Assembly (NCBI GenBank): GCA_016931535.1 | Contig: JAFGEP010000044.1 | Coordinates: forward strand, 1 to 64,000 | DNA from: Bradymonadales bacterium | GTDB lineage: Bacteria; Myxococcota_A; Bradymonadia; JAFGEP01 | Direction of reading: 5' to 3' | DNA length: 64,000 bases | In this document: positions 35,280 through 43,812 of the stretch, in pieces | Layout of the letters: every line of letters starts with the position of its first letter | How positions within the stretch are numbered: the first letter of the stretch is position 1 | Position numbers and translations under genes: made by a program | The notes under the pieces: model-generated | The model's input: the letters and a program-made list of their open reading frames with translations, nothing else | Databases searched by the model: none | What the model was told of the DNA's origin: nothing

Positions 35280-38033
35280 CTAGTTTTGAAGCGTGCGGTC
35301 GATGATTGCCTGGAACTGGGCGAAGGGAACCGCGCCAACCAACCGCTCGCCGTTGATGAAGAAAGTCGGGGTACCCGAGACGCCCAGCCTTTGCCCTTCC
35401 TGCTTGTTACTTTCGATGCGCGCGTTGAAACGATCGCTGTCCAGGGCCTCGCGGAACTGCGCCATGTCCAGCCCCAGCTGCTCGGCATACCGCTCCAGGT
35501 CGGGCCGGGTCATGTTGCGCTGGTTCTGGAAGAGGATGTCATGGTACTCCCAGAACTTGCCTTGCTCGCCCGCGGCATAAGCCGCCTGGGCAGCGATGAG
35601 GGCGTTGTCGTGGAAGGGGAGGGGAAAATCCTTCCAGACGAATCGGACCTGGTCGCCGTAGTGCTCGCGGACCTGGCGCAGCGTGTCCTCCGCCCGTCGG
35701 CAGTAGGGGCACTGGAACTCATCCCACATGAAGATGGTGATCGGAGCGGTGTCGGGCCCCAGGACGGGTGCCTCGCCGATCGGAGGCATCTCCGCGATTG
35801 CCGGCGGCGCCGCCGGTTCCGGCGCAGGTGCTTCGAGGGCGCTGGCCATCAGGTGATCGTAGATCTGGTTGCGGGCGATCCCCCGCTGGGTGAGCTGGTT
35901 GGCCAGGGCGAGCTCGCTGTCGATCACCTCGTAGAAGCGCTCGATCGGCTGAGCCCCGCGCAGGCGACGCCCATTGATGAAGAAGTGGGGGGTCCCCCGG
36001 GCGCCGATCTGATTGGCGAGCTGCTGGTCGGCCGAGATCTGTTCAGAGGCGGCGTTCTGATCGAGGGCGGCGCCAAAGGCGGCCATGTCGAGGCCGAGCT
36101 GCTGGGCGAAACCCTCCAGGTCGGCCCGGCTGCGCGCCTGGGCGTTGGCAAAAATGAGCCCGGCCATCTCCCAGAACTTGCCCTGGACGCCAGCGGCCAT
36201 CGCGGCCTGGTGGGCCAGCGGGGCCTCGGGGTGCATGGGTAGCGGGTTGTTCTTGAAGACCATGCGAACATCCGCGCCGTACTCCTCCACAACCTGGTTG
36301 ATCGTATCGTTGCCACGCCGAGAGTAAGGACAATGGAAGTCGGTAAAAACCACGATGGTCACCGGGGCATCCTCTGGACCGGTGACCGGGGAGTCCCCGA
36401 GGGCAACCCGCATCCGCTCCGTGTTCTCGGGCGGTGGGGTGGCAGCGGCCAGCCGTTCCTCGCGGGAGCGGGCAGGGGCGGGAGCGGGCGGGGCCTCGGC
36501 CTGCTCCGGGGCGACTTCGGGCAGAGCCTGTGCTCTGGCCATGATGGCGTCATACACCTGGCCTCTGGCGGTGCCCTGCTCCACGAGACGGTTGGCTAAA
36601 GCGATCTCGCTGTCGATGATATCCGCGAACCGCTCGATCGGCTGTGCGCCTCTCAGGCGACGTCCGTTGATGAAGAAGTGGGGGGTTCCACGAGCTGCGG
36701 CACGGCTGGCAAGAGCCTGGTCGGCCTCGATGGCGGCGCTGCCCTGGTTTCCATCCAGGTAGGCACGGAACTGATCCATGTTCAGACCGAGCTGCTGGGC
36801 GAAGCCCTCCAGGTCTTCCCGGCTGCGCGCCTGGGTGTTGGCGAAGATCAGGTCGTGCATCTCCCAGAACTTGCCCTGAGCACCTGCTGCCAACGCCGCC
36901 TGGTGGGCCAGCGGGGCCTCGGGATGCATCGGCAGGGGGTTGTTCTTGAAGACCACGCGGACCTGGTCGCCATACGCGTCCAGGAGCTGTCGGATAGTCT
37001 CCGAGCCGCGCCGGCTGTAGGGACAGTGAAAGTCGTTGAAAACCATCAAGGTGACCGGCGCATCGACGGCCCCGCGAAGCGGGGAGTCACCCACGGCGAC
37101 ATTCCATCGCTCGACATCGTCGGCGGGAGGGGTGGCCGCCGCGATCCGCTGAGCGACCTGCTCGGCAGTGAGTGCGGGGGGTCTTTCTACGTCCTGCTGT
37201 CCTTCTCGACCCGCCTCCTGAGCGCCCGCTTCTGTTCTCGGAAGCGGCCGCTCCGGCCGCAACGCGTCCTCCCTGAGCGCACGGGGATCGCGGCGTTCTC
37301 TGGTTGGCGCATTCTCCAGGACTCGGCGCGCATAGACCTGACCAGGAGGAACCCCCGCAGCCTGGAGCTGCTCCGAAGCCTCCAGCTCACTCTGAACGAG
37401 GCTACGAACCTGCTCGGCAGTGACATCCCTCAGCAAGGTGCCATTCACCACCACCGCGGAGGTGCGACCCGTACGCAATGTCCGAGCCAGCATCCGGTTG
37501 GCCTCGATGGCCGGACTGAAGGTTCCTTCCTCCACGATCCGGTCGAACTCTTCCCCGTCCAGACCGGCCTGGACCACCAGCTCTCGAACACCATCGACGG
37601 TCAGGTTCCCGCCCGAGGCCACCAGGGGATCGAACATCTGGCTCCAGAAGAGACCGTTCTGATCGGCGTACAAGATGGCAGAGACCAGAGGTTCTCCCAC
37701 CTCGCCACGTCCGGGGACGGCTTTGATGACCATTCGCACCTTGTCGTTCCAGTCGGACTCGGAGATCAGATTCTTGACCATCTGGGCCGTCTGCAGCGCC
37801 TCGGGCAGGTTGAAGTCGGAAAACAGCGCGATGGTGACCTGTGCCTGGTAGTCTCCCCACAGTGGGGAATCACCGACCGGCAAGACGCTGGATTCATTGT
37901 AACCGGGAGGGATCGCTCCCACCGCTCCCGTGGTGCTCGGTCCCTCTCCCAGCGGTTCGCAACCGGATAACAAGGTCAACAACAGGAATGACCCCATCAG
38001 CGCCAAAGGCCATAAGCTCGTTTTCTTACTCAT
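35280..38033 (-). CDS. Lipoprotein with four tandem DsbA-like thioredoxin domains
   Basis: 917 residues from the ATG at 38033 (GGGAG 8 nt upstream). Signal peptide LMGSFLLLTLLSGC gives a lipobox Cys. Four DsbA/thioredoxin-fold domains follow: about 55-225 with no redox Cys (FSDFNLPEA), 310-500 with FHCPYSRRG, 540-735 with FHCPYSRRG, and 750-917 with FQCPYCRRA. Only the last has the CxxC pair needed for dithiol chemistry. Between domains run Ala/Pro/Arg-rich linkers. Domains 2 and 3 are near-duplicates with a 693-bp DNA period. The role is presumed periplasmic thiol oxidation or isomerisation. Confidence 0.92.
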   Translation of the reverse strand: MSKKTSLWPLALMGSFLLLTLLSGCEPLGEGPSTTGAVGAIPPGYNESSVLPVGDSPLWGDYQAQVTIALFSDFNLPEALQTAQMVKNLISESDWNDKVRMVIKAVPGRGEVGEPLVSAILYADQNGLFWSQMFDPLVASGGNLTVDGVRELVVQAGLDGEEFDRIVEEGTFSPAIEANRMLARTLRTGRTSAVVVNGTLLRDVTAEQVRSLVQSELEASEQLQAAGVPPGQVYARRVLENAPTRERRDPRALREDALRPERPLPRTEAGAQEAGREGQQDVERPPALTAEQVAQRIAAATPPADDVERWNVAVGDSPLRGAVDAPVTLMVFNDFHCPYSRRGSETIRQLLDAYGDQVRVVFKNNPLPMHPEAPLAHQAALAAGAQGKFWEMHDLIFANTQARSREDLEGFAQQLGLNMDQFRAYLDGNQGSAAIEADQALASRAAARGTPHFFINGRRLRGAQPIERFADIIDSEIALANRLVEQGTARGQVYDAIMARAQALPEVAPEQAEAPPAPAPARSREERLAAATPPPENTERMRVALGDSPVTGPEDAPVTIVVFTDFHCPYSRRGNDTINQVVEEYGADVRMVFKNNPLPMHPEAPLAHQAAMAAGVQGKFWEMAGLIFANAQARSRADLEGFAQQLGLDMAAFGAALDQNAASEQISADQQLANQIGARGTPHFFINGRRLRGAQPIERFYEVIDSELALANQLTQRGIARNQIYDHLMASALEAPAPEPAAPPAIAEMPPIGEAPVLGPDTAPITIFMWDEFQCPYCRRAEDTLRQVREHYGDQVRFVWKDFPLPFHDNALIAAQAAYAAGEQGKFWEYHDILFQNQRNMTRPDLERYAEQLGLDMAQFREALDSDRFNARIESNKQEGQRLGVSGTPTFFINGERLVGAVPFAQFQAIIDRTLQN
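35938..37100 (-). repeat. Intragenic DsbA-domain repeat, period 693 bp
   Basis: Within the DsbA-repeat gene, domain 2 (centred near 37000) and domain 3 (near 36310) are near copies. The stretch around TCGATCGGCTG occurs at 35941 and again at 36634, exactly 693 bp (231 codons) apart, with GATGAAGAAGTGGGGGGT following in both. This points to recent tandem duplication of one whole domain. Confidence 0.75.
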
Positions 38034-38444
38034 ACTGGCTGCTCCCATCACGCGCCCTTGCAGCGCGTTTTCCGATAAGATCCCAACTGGCAACTCCACG
38101 GCGTGCCCCAGCCTCTCTCGTACTGACGAGAGGTACCCCGTACTGCACGGGTCACCCGGAGATGAATCGGTTTTGGACCCATTTCATTCCCAGCCGTGCA
38201 CTACCCGAATCAGCGCGGGACCGTAATGAATCCCGGCCCAACCGTCAAGCACCTCCTGCGCCACGACCCATGCGGGAGAATAGAGACGGGACCCGATCGC
38301 CAAAATCAGGCGCTCATCGAAGCGACCGTCCACTGCTCCCAACCAGCCGGGCCGCATGGACAGACTCGGCCGCCGCAGGCTATATTCCCGACGCAACCAG
38401 GAGACGAGGATTTCTTTGTTCACCCAGAGTCGTGGCCGATTAAA
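38034..38444. other. Intergenic stretch with hairpins, glgC leader
   Basis: 411 bases between the DsbA-repeat gene (leftward) and glgC (rightward). It contains an inverted repeat ACGCGC-loop-GCGCGT with TTTT after it (38050-38071), twin hairpins (38115-38132 and 38137-38151) that share the loop-side string GTACTG, and a good promoter for glgC (38357-38386). Frames running through it on both strands have no family resemblance. Confidence 0.5.
38357..38386 (+). promoter_or_regulatory. Candidate sigma-70 promoter of glgC
   Basis: TGGACA (38357-38362, one mismatch to TTGACA) is followed after 18 nt by TATATT (38381-38386). The -10 lies 59 nt before the glgC start. Confidence 0.5.
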
Positions 38445-39716
38445 ATGAGCATGAAACGCGTGATCAGCATCATCCTTGGGGGAGGACGAGGGACCAGGCT
38501 GTTCCCATTGACCCGCCTGCGATCCAAACCCGCCGTTCCCTTCGGAGGAAAGTACCGGCTGGTCGATATCCCCATCAGCAACTGCCTGCACGCCGGGATC
38601 GACCGCATCTACGTGTTGACCCAGTTCAACTCGGCATCTTTGAACAGACATGTCACCAGGACCTATCGGTTCGGCGCCTTTACCGATGGCTTCGTCGAGA
38701 TCCTGGCCGCCGAGCAGACGCTGGACAATACCAGCTGGTACCAGGGGACGGCTGATGCGGTGCGCCATCACCTGAGGCGCATCACCGCACATCCCGTCGA
38801 TCAATGCCTCATCCTCTCCGGTGACCACGTCTACGAGATGGACTACCGCGACTTCATACACCACCACCGCGCCAGCGGTGCCGACCTCACCATCGCGGTC
38901 AAACCGGTCACCCGAGAGAACGCTCCGAACTTCGGCATCCTCAAGCTGGGAGAGGCCGGCCGGATCGTCGACTTTGTCGAAAAACCGCAGAGCGCCGCGG
39001 AGCTGGACTACCTCTGCTGTGACCACCCGACCTGGGAGGATCGAAGCAAACCCTACCTCGCCTCCATGGGCATCTACGTCTTCGAGCTAGACGTCCTGGA
39101 AAAACTGCTCGCTGGCGAGCCCAAGACCGATTTCGGGCGACACATCATCCCGACGGCGCTGAAAGACCATCACGTCCAGTCCTTCTTCTTCCACGGCTAC
39201 TGGGAGGACATCGGAACCATCCGGGCCTTCTACGAGGCCAACCTGGCGCTGACCGATCCCGAACCCCAGTTCAACCTCTACCGCACCGATGCACCGCTAT
39301 ATACCAGGAGCCGTCACCTACCTGGCACCCGCCTCGATGGCTGCTCCGTGCAACAGGCGATCATCTGCGAAGGAGCCAAGGTACTCCAGTCCCGCATCGT
39401 CCGCTCCATCATCGGCATCCGTGGCATCGTGGGAAACGGATCCAGCGTGAAGGACACCATCATGATGGGATCCGACTACTACGAGTCCCCCGAGGAGCTG
39501 GCAGAAAACCGCTCCAACCACATTCCAGACCTCGGCATCGGCGACCATTGCCAGATCGCAGGCGCCATCATCGACAAGAATACCCGAATCGGCCACGGGG
39601 TGGTCATCCGCGAACAGCAGCGTCCCAAAGAGCTCGATGGAGACAACTTCTTCATCCGAGACGGCGTGGTCGTGATCCCCAAGAACGCGATCATCCCGGC
39701 CGGCACCATCATCTGA
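38445..39716 (+). CDS. glgC: Glucose-1-phosphate adenylyltransferase
   Basis: 423 residues, normal for GlgC, which makes ADP-glucose for glycogen synthesis. The nucleotidyltransferase signature ILGGGRGTRLFPLTRLRSKP is at the N-terminus, then PFGGKYRLVDIPISN. The glucose-1-phosphate site region is seen in YLASMGIYVFELDVL and YWEDIGTI. The C-terminal third is the left-handed beta-helix of hexapeptide repeats (for example GIRGIVGNGSSVKDTIM). The ATG at 38445 has an ATG two codons later at 38451; no clear Shine-Dalgarno decides between them. No other glg genes are adjacent. Confidence 0.96.
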   Translation: MSMKRVISIILGGGRGTRLFPLTRLRSKPAVPFGGKYRLVDIPISNCLHAGIDRIYVLTQFNSASLNRHVTRTYRFGAFTDGFVEILAAEQTLDNTSWYQGTADAVRHHLRRITAHPVDQCLILSGDHVYEMDYRDFIHHHRASGADLTIAVKPVTRENAPNFGILKLGEAGRIVDFVEKPQSAAELDYLCCDHPTWEDRSKPYLASMGIYVFELDVLEKLLAGEPKTDFGRHIIPTALKDHHVQSFFFHGYWEDIGTIRAFYEANLALTDPEPQFNLYRTDAPLYTRSRHLPGTRLDGCSVQQAIICEGAKVLQSRIVRSIIGIRGIVGNGSSVKDTIMMGSDYYESPEELAENRSNHIPDLGIGDHCQIAGAIIDKNTRIGHGVVIREQQRPKELDGDNFFIRDGVVVIPKNAIIPAGTII

Positions 39717-39725
39717 GACGAGTAC

Positions 39726-41747
39726 TTGGCCACACCTCCTCCATCCAAGGGAGCCCCCCTCCAAGTGGCAGAGCGTGCGATATCTTCCCGCGCCTTGATG
39801 GAGAGCTATTTTTGTCCGGGCGGCTTGATGGCCTCGACCTTGCCCGGCTACGAGAGTCGGCCGGGCCAGCTCGACATGGCCTTGGCCGTGTCACGAGTGA
39901 TCGAGCGCCAGGATCGGCTGGTGGTGGAAGCCGGCACCGGCACCGGCAAGACCCTTTCCTACCTCATTCCGGCGGTGCTGAGCGGCAAGCGGATCCTGAT
40001 CTCCACGGCGACCAGGAATCTCCAGGAGCAGATCTACGGGAAGGATGTCCCCTTGTTGAAGCAGCTTGGCCTGGACGTGCCCGCCACCTACCTGAAGGGG
40101 AGGAGCAACTACCTTTGCCTCTATCGATTCGAGCAGTTCAGACAGGCTCCCCTTTTCCGCAATGCACAGGACGGTCCGTACTTCGATGCCATCCTGGCCT
40201 GGGCTACCGCCACGGAGAGCGGGGATCGGGCTGAGCTTCACCAACTGCCGGACAGCTACGCCACCTGGGCCGATCTCAGCTCGACACCGGAAAGCTGCCT
40301 GGGTTCCCAGTGCCCGGACTACGAAGCGTGCTTCGTCACCAGGGCCAGGCGGCAAGCCGCCAGGTCCCAGGTGATCATTGTCAACCACCATCTCTTCTTC
40401 GGGGATCTGGCCGTGCGTGCGGGGGGCTTCGGCGAGATCCTGCCGGAGCTCGAGGTCGTGATCTTCGACGAGGCGCACCACCTGGAGGAGACCGCCACCC
40501 ATTTCTTCGGGAGGGTCATATCCCTGGCGCGCATCCGCGATCTCAGGCTGGACATCGAGCGGGCGGTTCGTGGCCTTTCCAGTCCCCAACCGGAGCTTTC
40601 AGACCAGCTCCAACGTTACGAGGAGGAGTTTCGGAGATTGTTCCAGGTGGTCGGCGTACTGGTGCCCCAGCAGCAGCGCTGTCAACTGTCCGCACACACC
40701 CTGGAGAACCCGTCATTACTGGAGAAGAAGGAGGAGGCCCTGGAAGCACTGAGAACCCTGGAACGCCGGGTCATGGCGACCGCCGCTCTGGGCGAGACCG
40801 CGCTGGCCTTTGCCCGCCGATGCCGAGAGCTTGGGGGCGACACCTCCTTCATCCTGGACGGCAGCGACGCGGGCTGGGTGTACTTCTCCGAGCACCGTGG
40901 CGCCAGGCACTGGCTCTCTCTGCAGGCCTGCCCCATCGATCTGGGACCGATCTTCCAGGAGATGTTGTACCCGCAATACCCGATCACCATCTTCACCAGT
41001 GCGACACTGACCGTGGAAGGCCGGTTTCATTACTATCGATCCCGGATCGCCCTGGGGATCGATCAACCGGTCAAGGAGCTGGTGTTACCGTCTCCCTTCG
41101 ACTTTCACGAGCAGGCCTTGCTGTTCGTGCCCGAGGGCTTGCCCGAACCGACCCATCCTCGCTTCGCCGAGGCCATCTCCCCCATCATCGAGGAGCTGCT
41201 CGAGGTGACCGCGGGCCGGGCCTTCGTCCTGTTCACCAGCTATCGGAACCTGCACCTGGTCCACGAAGCGGTGAAAGATCGCCTTCCCTATCCCATCCTG
41301 GTCCAGGGAGAACGCTCCCGGACCGCCCTGCTGGACCAGTTCCGCAAGATCCCCAGTGTGCTTCTGGCCACCACCAGCTTCTGGGAAGGGGTGGACGTGC
41401 CGGGCGAGAACCTGAGCCTGGTCATCATGGACAAGCTCCCCTTCGCCTCTCCGGCCGATCCGGTCGTCAAGGCGCGTATCGAGTATATCCGCCAGCAAGG
41501 AGGCGAACCGTTCAACCAGTACCAGGTTCCCCAAGCCGCCATCGCCCTCAAGCAGGGCTTCGGACGTTTGATCCGGCATCGGAGAGACCGAGGGATCGTC
41601 GCCATACTGGATCGTAGGCTACTCGAAAAATCCTACGGCCAAGTCTTCCTGGAGACCCTGCCCTCGACCGGCTTGACCCGAAGCCTGTCGGAAGTGAGAG
41701 CCTGGTGGTCGGGCGCTCGGCTTGACAACCGCACTGACCGGCACTAG
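39726..41747 (+). CDS. DinG/XPD-family ATP-dependent DNA helicase
   Basis: 673 residues. Walker A EAGTGTGKT lies near residue 68 and DEAHH at 248-252. Between them are Cys residues in the iron-sulfur-cluster position (ESCLGSQCPDYEACF preceded by YLCLYRF), so the cluster is probably present. Motif VI is at QGFGRLIRHRRDRG. The family unwinds DNA, including R-loops, during repair. The frame begins at TTG 39726, only 10 nt after glgC; ATG 39798 is a shorter alternative but would remove about 24 residues. It ends 44 nt before ahcY. Confidence 0.92.
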   Translation: MATPPPSKGAPLQVAERAISSRALMESYFCPGGLMASTLPGYESRPGQLDMALAVSRVIERQDRLVVEAGTGTGKTLSYLIPAVLSGKRILISTATRNLQEQIYGKDVPLLKQLGLDVPATYLKGRSNYLCLYRFEQFRQAPLFRNAQDGPYFDAILAWATATESGDRAELHQLPDSYATWADLSSTPESCLGSQCPDYEACFVTRARRQAARSQVIIVNHHLFFGDLAVRAGGFGEILPELEVVIFDEAHHLEETATHFFGRVISLARIRDLRLDIERAVRGLSSPQPELSDQLQRYEEEFRRLFQVVGVLVPQQQRCQLSAHTLENPSLLEKKEEALEALRTLERRVMATAALGETALAFARRCRELGGDTSFILDGSDAGWVYFSEHRGARHWLSLQACPIDLGPIFQEMLYPQYPITIFTSATLTVEGRFHYYRSRIALGIDQPVKELVLPSPFDFHEQALLFVPEGLPEPTHPRFAEAISPIIEELLEVTAGRAFVLFTSYRNLHLVHEAVKDRLPYPILVQGERSRTALLDQFRKIPSVLLATTSFWEGVDVPGENLSLVIMDKLPFASPADPVVKARIEYIRQQGGEPFNQYQVPQAAIALKQGFGRLIRHRRDRGIVAILDRRLLEKSYGQVFLETLPSTGLTRSLSEVRAWWSGARLDNRTDRH

Positions 41748-41791
41748 AAACGCCACAACTTGTTGAACCCTAGAAACCAAAGGACTACAGA

Positions 41792-43051
41792 ATGACCGAT
41801 CATTACCAGGTGAAAGACCTATCCCTGGCCGATGCGGGAATGATGCGCATCTCCTGGGCCGAATCCCGCATGCCCGTACTGCATACCCTGCGGGAACGCT
41901 ATCGCCAGCAGCAGCCTCTCAAAGGGATGCGCATCGCGGGGTGTCTGCATGTAACCAAGGAAACCGCCGTGCTGGTCCGGACGCTGCGCGACTGCGGTGC
42001 CGACGTGAGTTGGTCGGGCTGCAACCCGCTGAGCACGCAGGACGATATCGCGGCCGCCCTGGCGGCCGACGGGATCTCCATCTACGCCTGGCACGGCATG
42101 TCCGTCCCCGAGTTCTACTGGGCCATCGACCAGACGCTAAAGTTCTCGCCCACCCTCACCCTGGATGATGGCGCCGACCTCATCATGCGGGTGCACACCG
42201 AGCGGACCGATCTGGCTGCCGGCCTCTTGGGCGGTACCGAGGAGACCACCACCGGAGTGCACCGGCTTCGCGCCATGAGCGATGCCGGCAAGCTGTTGTA
42301 CCCGGTCGTCGCCGTCAACGATGCCGAGACCAAGTGGGATTTTGACAACGTCTACGGCACGGGACAGTCGTCCCTCGACGGGATCCTGCGTGCCACCAGC
42401 GTGCTGTTGGCCGGCAAGCGGTTCGTGGTGGCCGGATACGGACACTGCGGCAAGGGATGTGCCATACGAGCCAAGGGAGCGGGATGTCACACCATCGTCA
42501 CCGAGGTCAAGCCAACCGCCGCGCTGAAAGCCACCCTGGATGGCCACCAGGTGATGACCATGGATGAGGCCGCCGTGATTGGAGACATCTTCATCACCGC
42601 CACCGGCATGCGAGACGTGATCTCCGGCCGCCACTTCGACCTCATGAAGGATGGGGCCATCGTCTGCAACACCGGCCACTACGACGTGGAGATCCGAATC
42701 CCCGAGCTCGAGCAGCGAGCCAAGAGCGTGCGGACCATCCGACCCAACTGCGAGGAGTACACCCTGGCCGACGGCCGTCGGATCTTCCTTCTGGCCAAGG
42801 GACGTCTGGTGAACCTGGCGGCCGCAGAGGGACACCCCTCCGAGGTCATGGACATGTCGTTCGCCAACCAGTTCCTCTCCCTGGTCCGCCTGGCCACCGC
42901 CGGCAAGAGGCTGGAGGTCCGTGTCCACGATGTCCCGGTGGAGCAAGACGAAGAGGTGGCCCGTCTCAAGCTTCAGACCATGGGGATCACGCTGGATGTC
43001 CTGACCCAAAAGCAGATCGAGTACGCCACCGACTACCTCGCCGGTACCTGA
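41792..43051 (+). CDS. ahcY: Adenosylhomocysteinase
   Basis: 419 residues. Hydrolyses S-adenosylhomocysteine to adenosine and homocysteine, relieving product inhibition of methyltransferases. Signature LGGTEETTTGVHRL, a Cys/His-rich substrate domain, NAD-binding AGYGHCGKGCAIRAKG with the Rossmann GxGxxG, and the C-terminal lid ending in TQKQIEYATDYLAG. Length is that of the shorter bacterial and archaeal form. GGACTACAGA before the ATG gives a modest ribosome-binding site. The end overlaps the convergent tetR-like gene by 19 nt. Confidence 0.97.
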   Translation: MTDHYQVKDLSLADAGMMRISWAESRMPVLHTLRERYRQQQPLKGMRIAGCLHVTKETAVLVRTLRDCGADVSWSGCNPLSTQDDIAAALAADGISIYAWHGMSVPEFYWAIDQTLKFSPTLTLDDGADLIMRVHTERTDLAAGLLGGTEETTTGVHRLRAMSDAGKLLYPVVAVNDAETKWDFDNVYGTGQSSLDGILRATSVLLAGKRFVVAGYGHCGKGCAIRAKGAGCHTIVTEVKPTAALKATLDGHQVMTMDEAAVIGDIFITATGMRDVISGRHFDLMKDGAIVCNTGHYDVEIRIPELEQRAKSVRTIRPNCEEYTLADGRRIFLLAKGRLVNLAAAEGHPSEVMDMSFANQFLSLVRLATAGKRLEVRVHDVPVEQDEEVARLKLQTMGITLDVLTQKQIEYATDYLAGT

Positions 43052-43632
43052 GTGCCAGCAGCGCCAAACAGGACCAGATCGATCACCTCCTGGACGATCC
43101 TCCTGGACTCCTCCTCGGTGACCCGGCTGTTCACCACGTATTGCACCACGACCCGCTCGATCAGACCAACCACGCACTGGGCCAGCACATCGGAGTCGAT
43201 GGGCCGATAGATGCCCTTGGCGATGCAGTGGCGATTCACGACCCCGATCAGCGCCACCACCTGGTCATAGAACTGGGCGATATGACGATTGAAGACCGGG
43301 TCGACCGCCAGCGCCTCGTGGAAGAAGATCCGGGTAAGCTCCTGGTTGCGGAGCATCCCCTGGGTCAGCAGGAATGCCACCTGCTTGAGATCCTGCCGGA
43401 GCTGCTCGAGGCTCTCCACCCGGGTCAGATCCCAGCCCGCCACGGCCCCCGTGATGAGGGAGAGGTAATCATCCAGGATCTCCCCGAACAGCGCCTGCTT
43501 GCTGGGGAAGTACAGGTAGAATGTCCCCTGGGCGACTCCAGCCTCGGCCACGATCTCGGACACCTTGGCTGCGTGATATCCTCTCCTGGCAAAGACCCGA
43601 ATCGCCGCCTGTTTCAGCTCATCCTTGCGCAT
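43033..43632 (-). CDS. TetR family transcriptional regulator
   Basis: 199 residues. N-terminal helix-turn-helix (IRVFARRGYHAAKVSEIVAE, then GVAQGTFYLYFPSKQALF) is a standard TetR DNA-binding domain; the C-terminal ligand and dimer domain is all-helical. The ATG at 43632 has AAGGGG 3 nt upstream, better than the TTG at 43644. Its tail overlaps ahcY convergently by 19 nt. The most obvious target is the divergent 801-residue lipoprotein gene or itself; no operator palindrome could be identified with confidence. Confidence 0.92.
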   Translation of the reverse strand: MRKDELKQAAIRVFARRGYHAAKVSEIVAEAGVAQGTFYLYFPSKQALFGEILDDYLSLITGAVAGWDLTRVESLEQLRQDLKQVAFLLTQGMLRNQELTRIFFHEALAVDPVFNRHIAQFYDQVVALIGVVNRHCIAKGIYRPIDSDVLAQCVVGLIERVVVQYVVNSRVTEEESRRIVQEVIDLVLFGAAGTQVPAR

Positions 43633-43735
43633 CGACCCCTTCAAAACAACAAAACACCTTTACGCTCCAAGACCAGCATCAACGCCGCAAACTGACCGAT
43701 TGCGCCCGCAAAGCACGGAGGACCCCTCTCGGACG

Positions 43736-43764
43736 TTGACCTGCTGCTCATACATTACTACTGT
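43736..43764 (+). promoter_or_regulatory. Candidate promoter of the large lipoprotein gene
   Basis: TTGACC (43736-43741, one mismatch) and TACTGT (43759-43764) are 17 nt apart, ending 48 nt before the ATG of the next gene. The -10 is weak, so this is tentative. Confidence 0.35.
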
Positions 43765-43812
43765 CCGACTCCAATGCCAGTCCCTTGAAGGCTCTCACTG
43801 GGTGTCGCAACC

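Noticed and set aside
40310..41617. A 435-residue frame on the plus strand
   Set aside because: It is another frame of the DinG-type helicase; its composition is Pro/Gly/Arg-rich.
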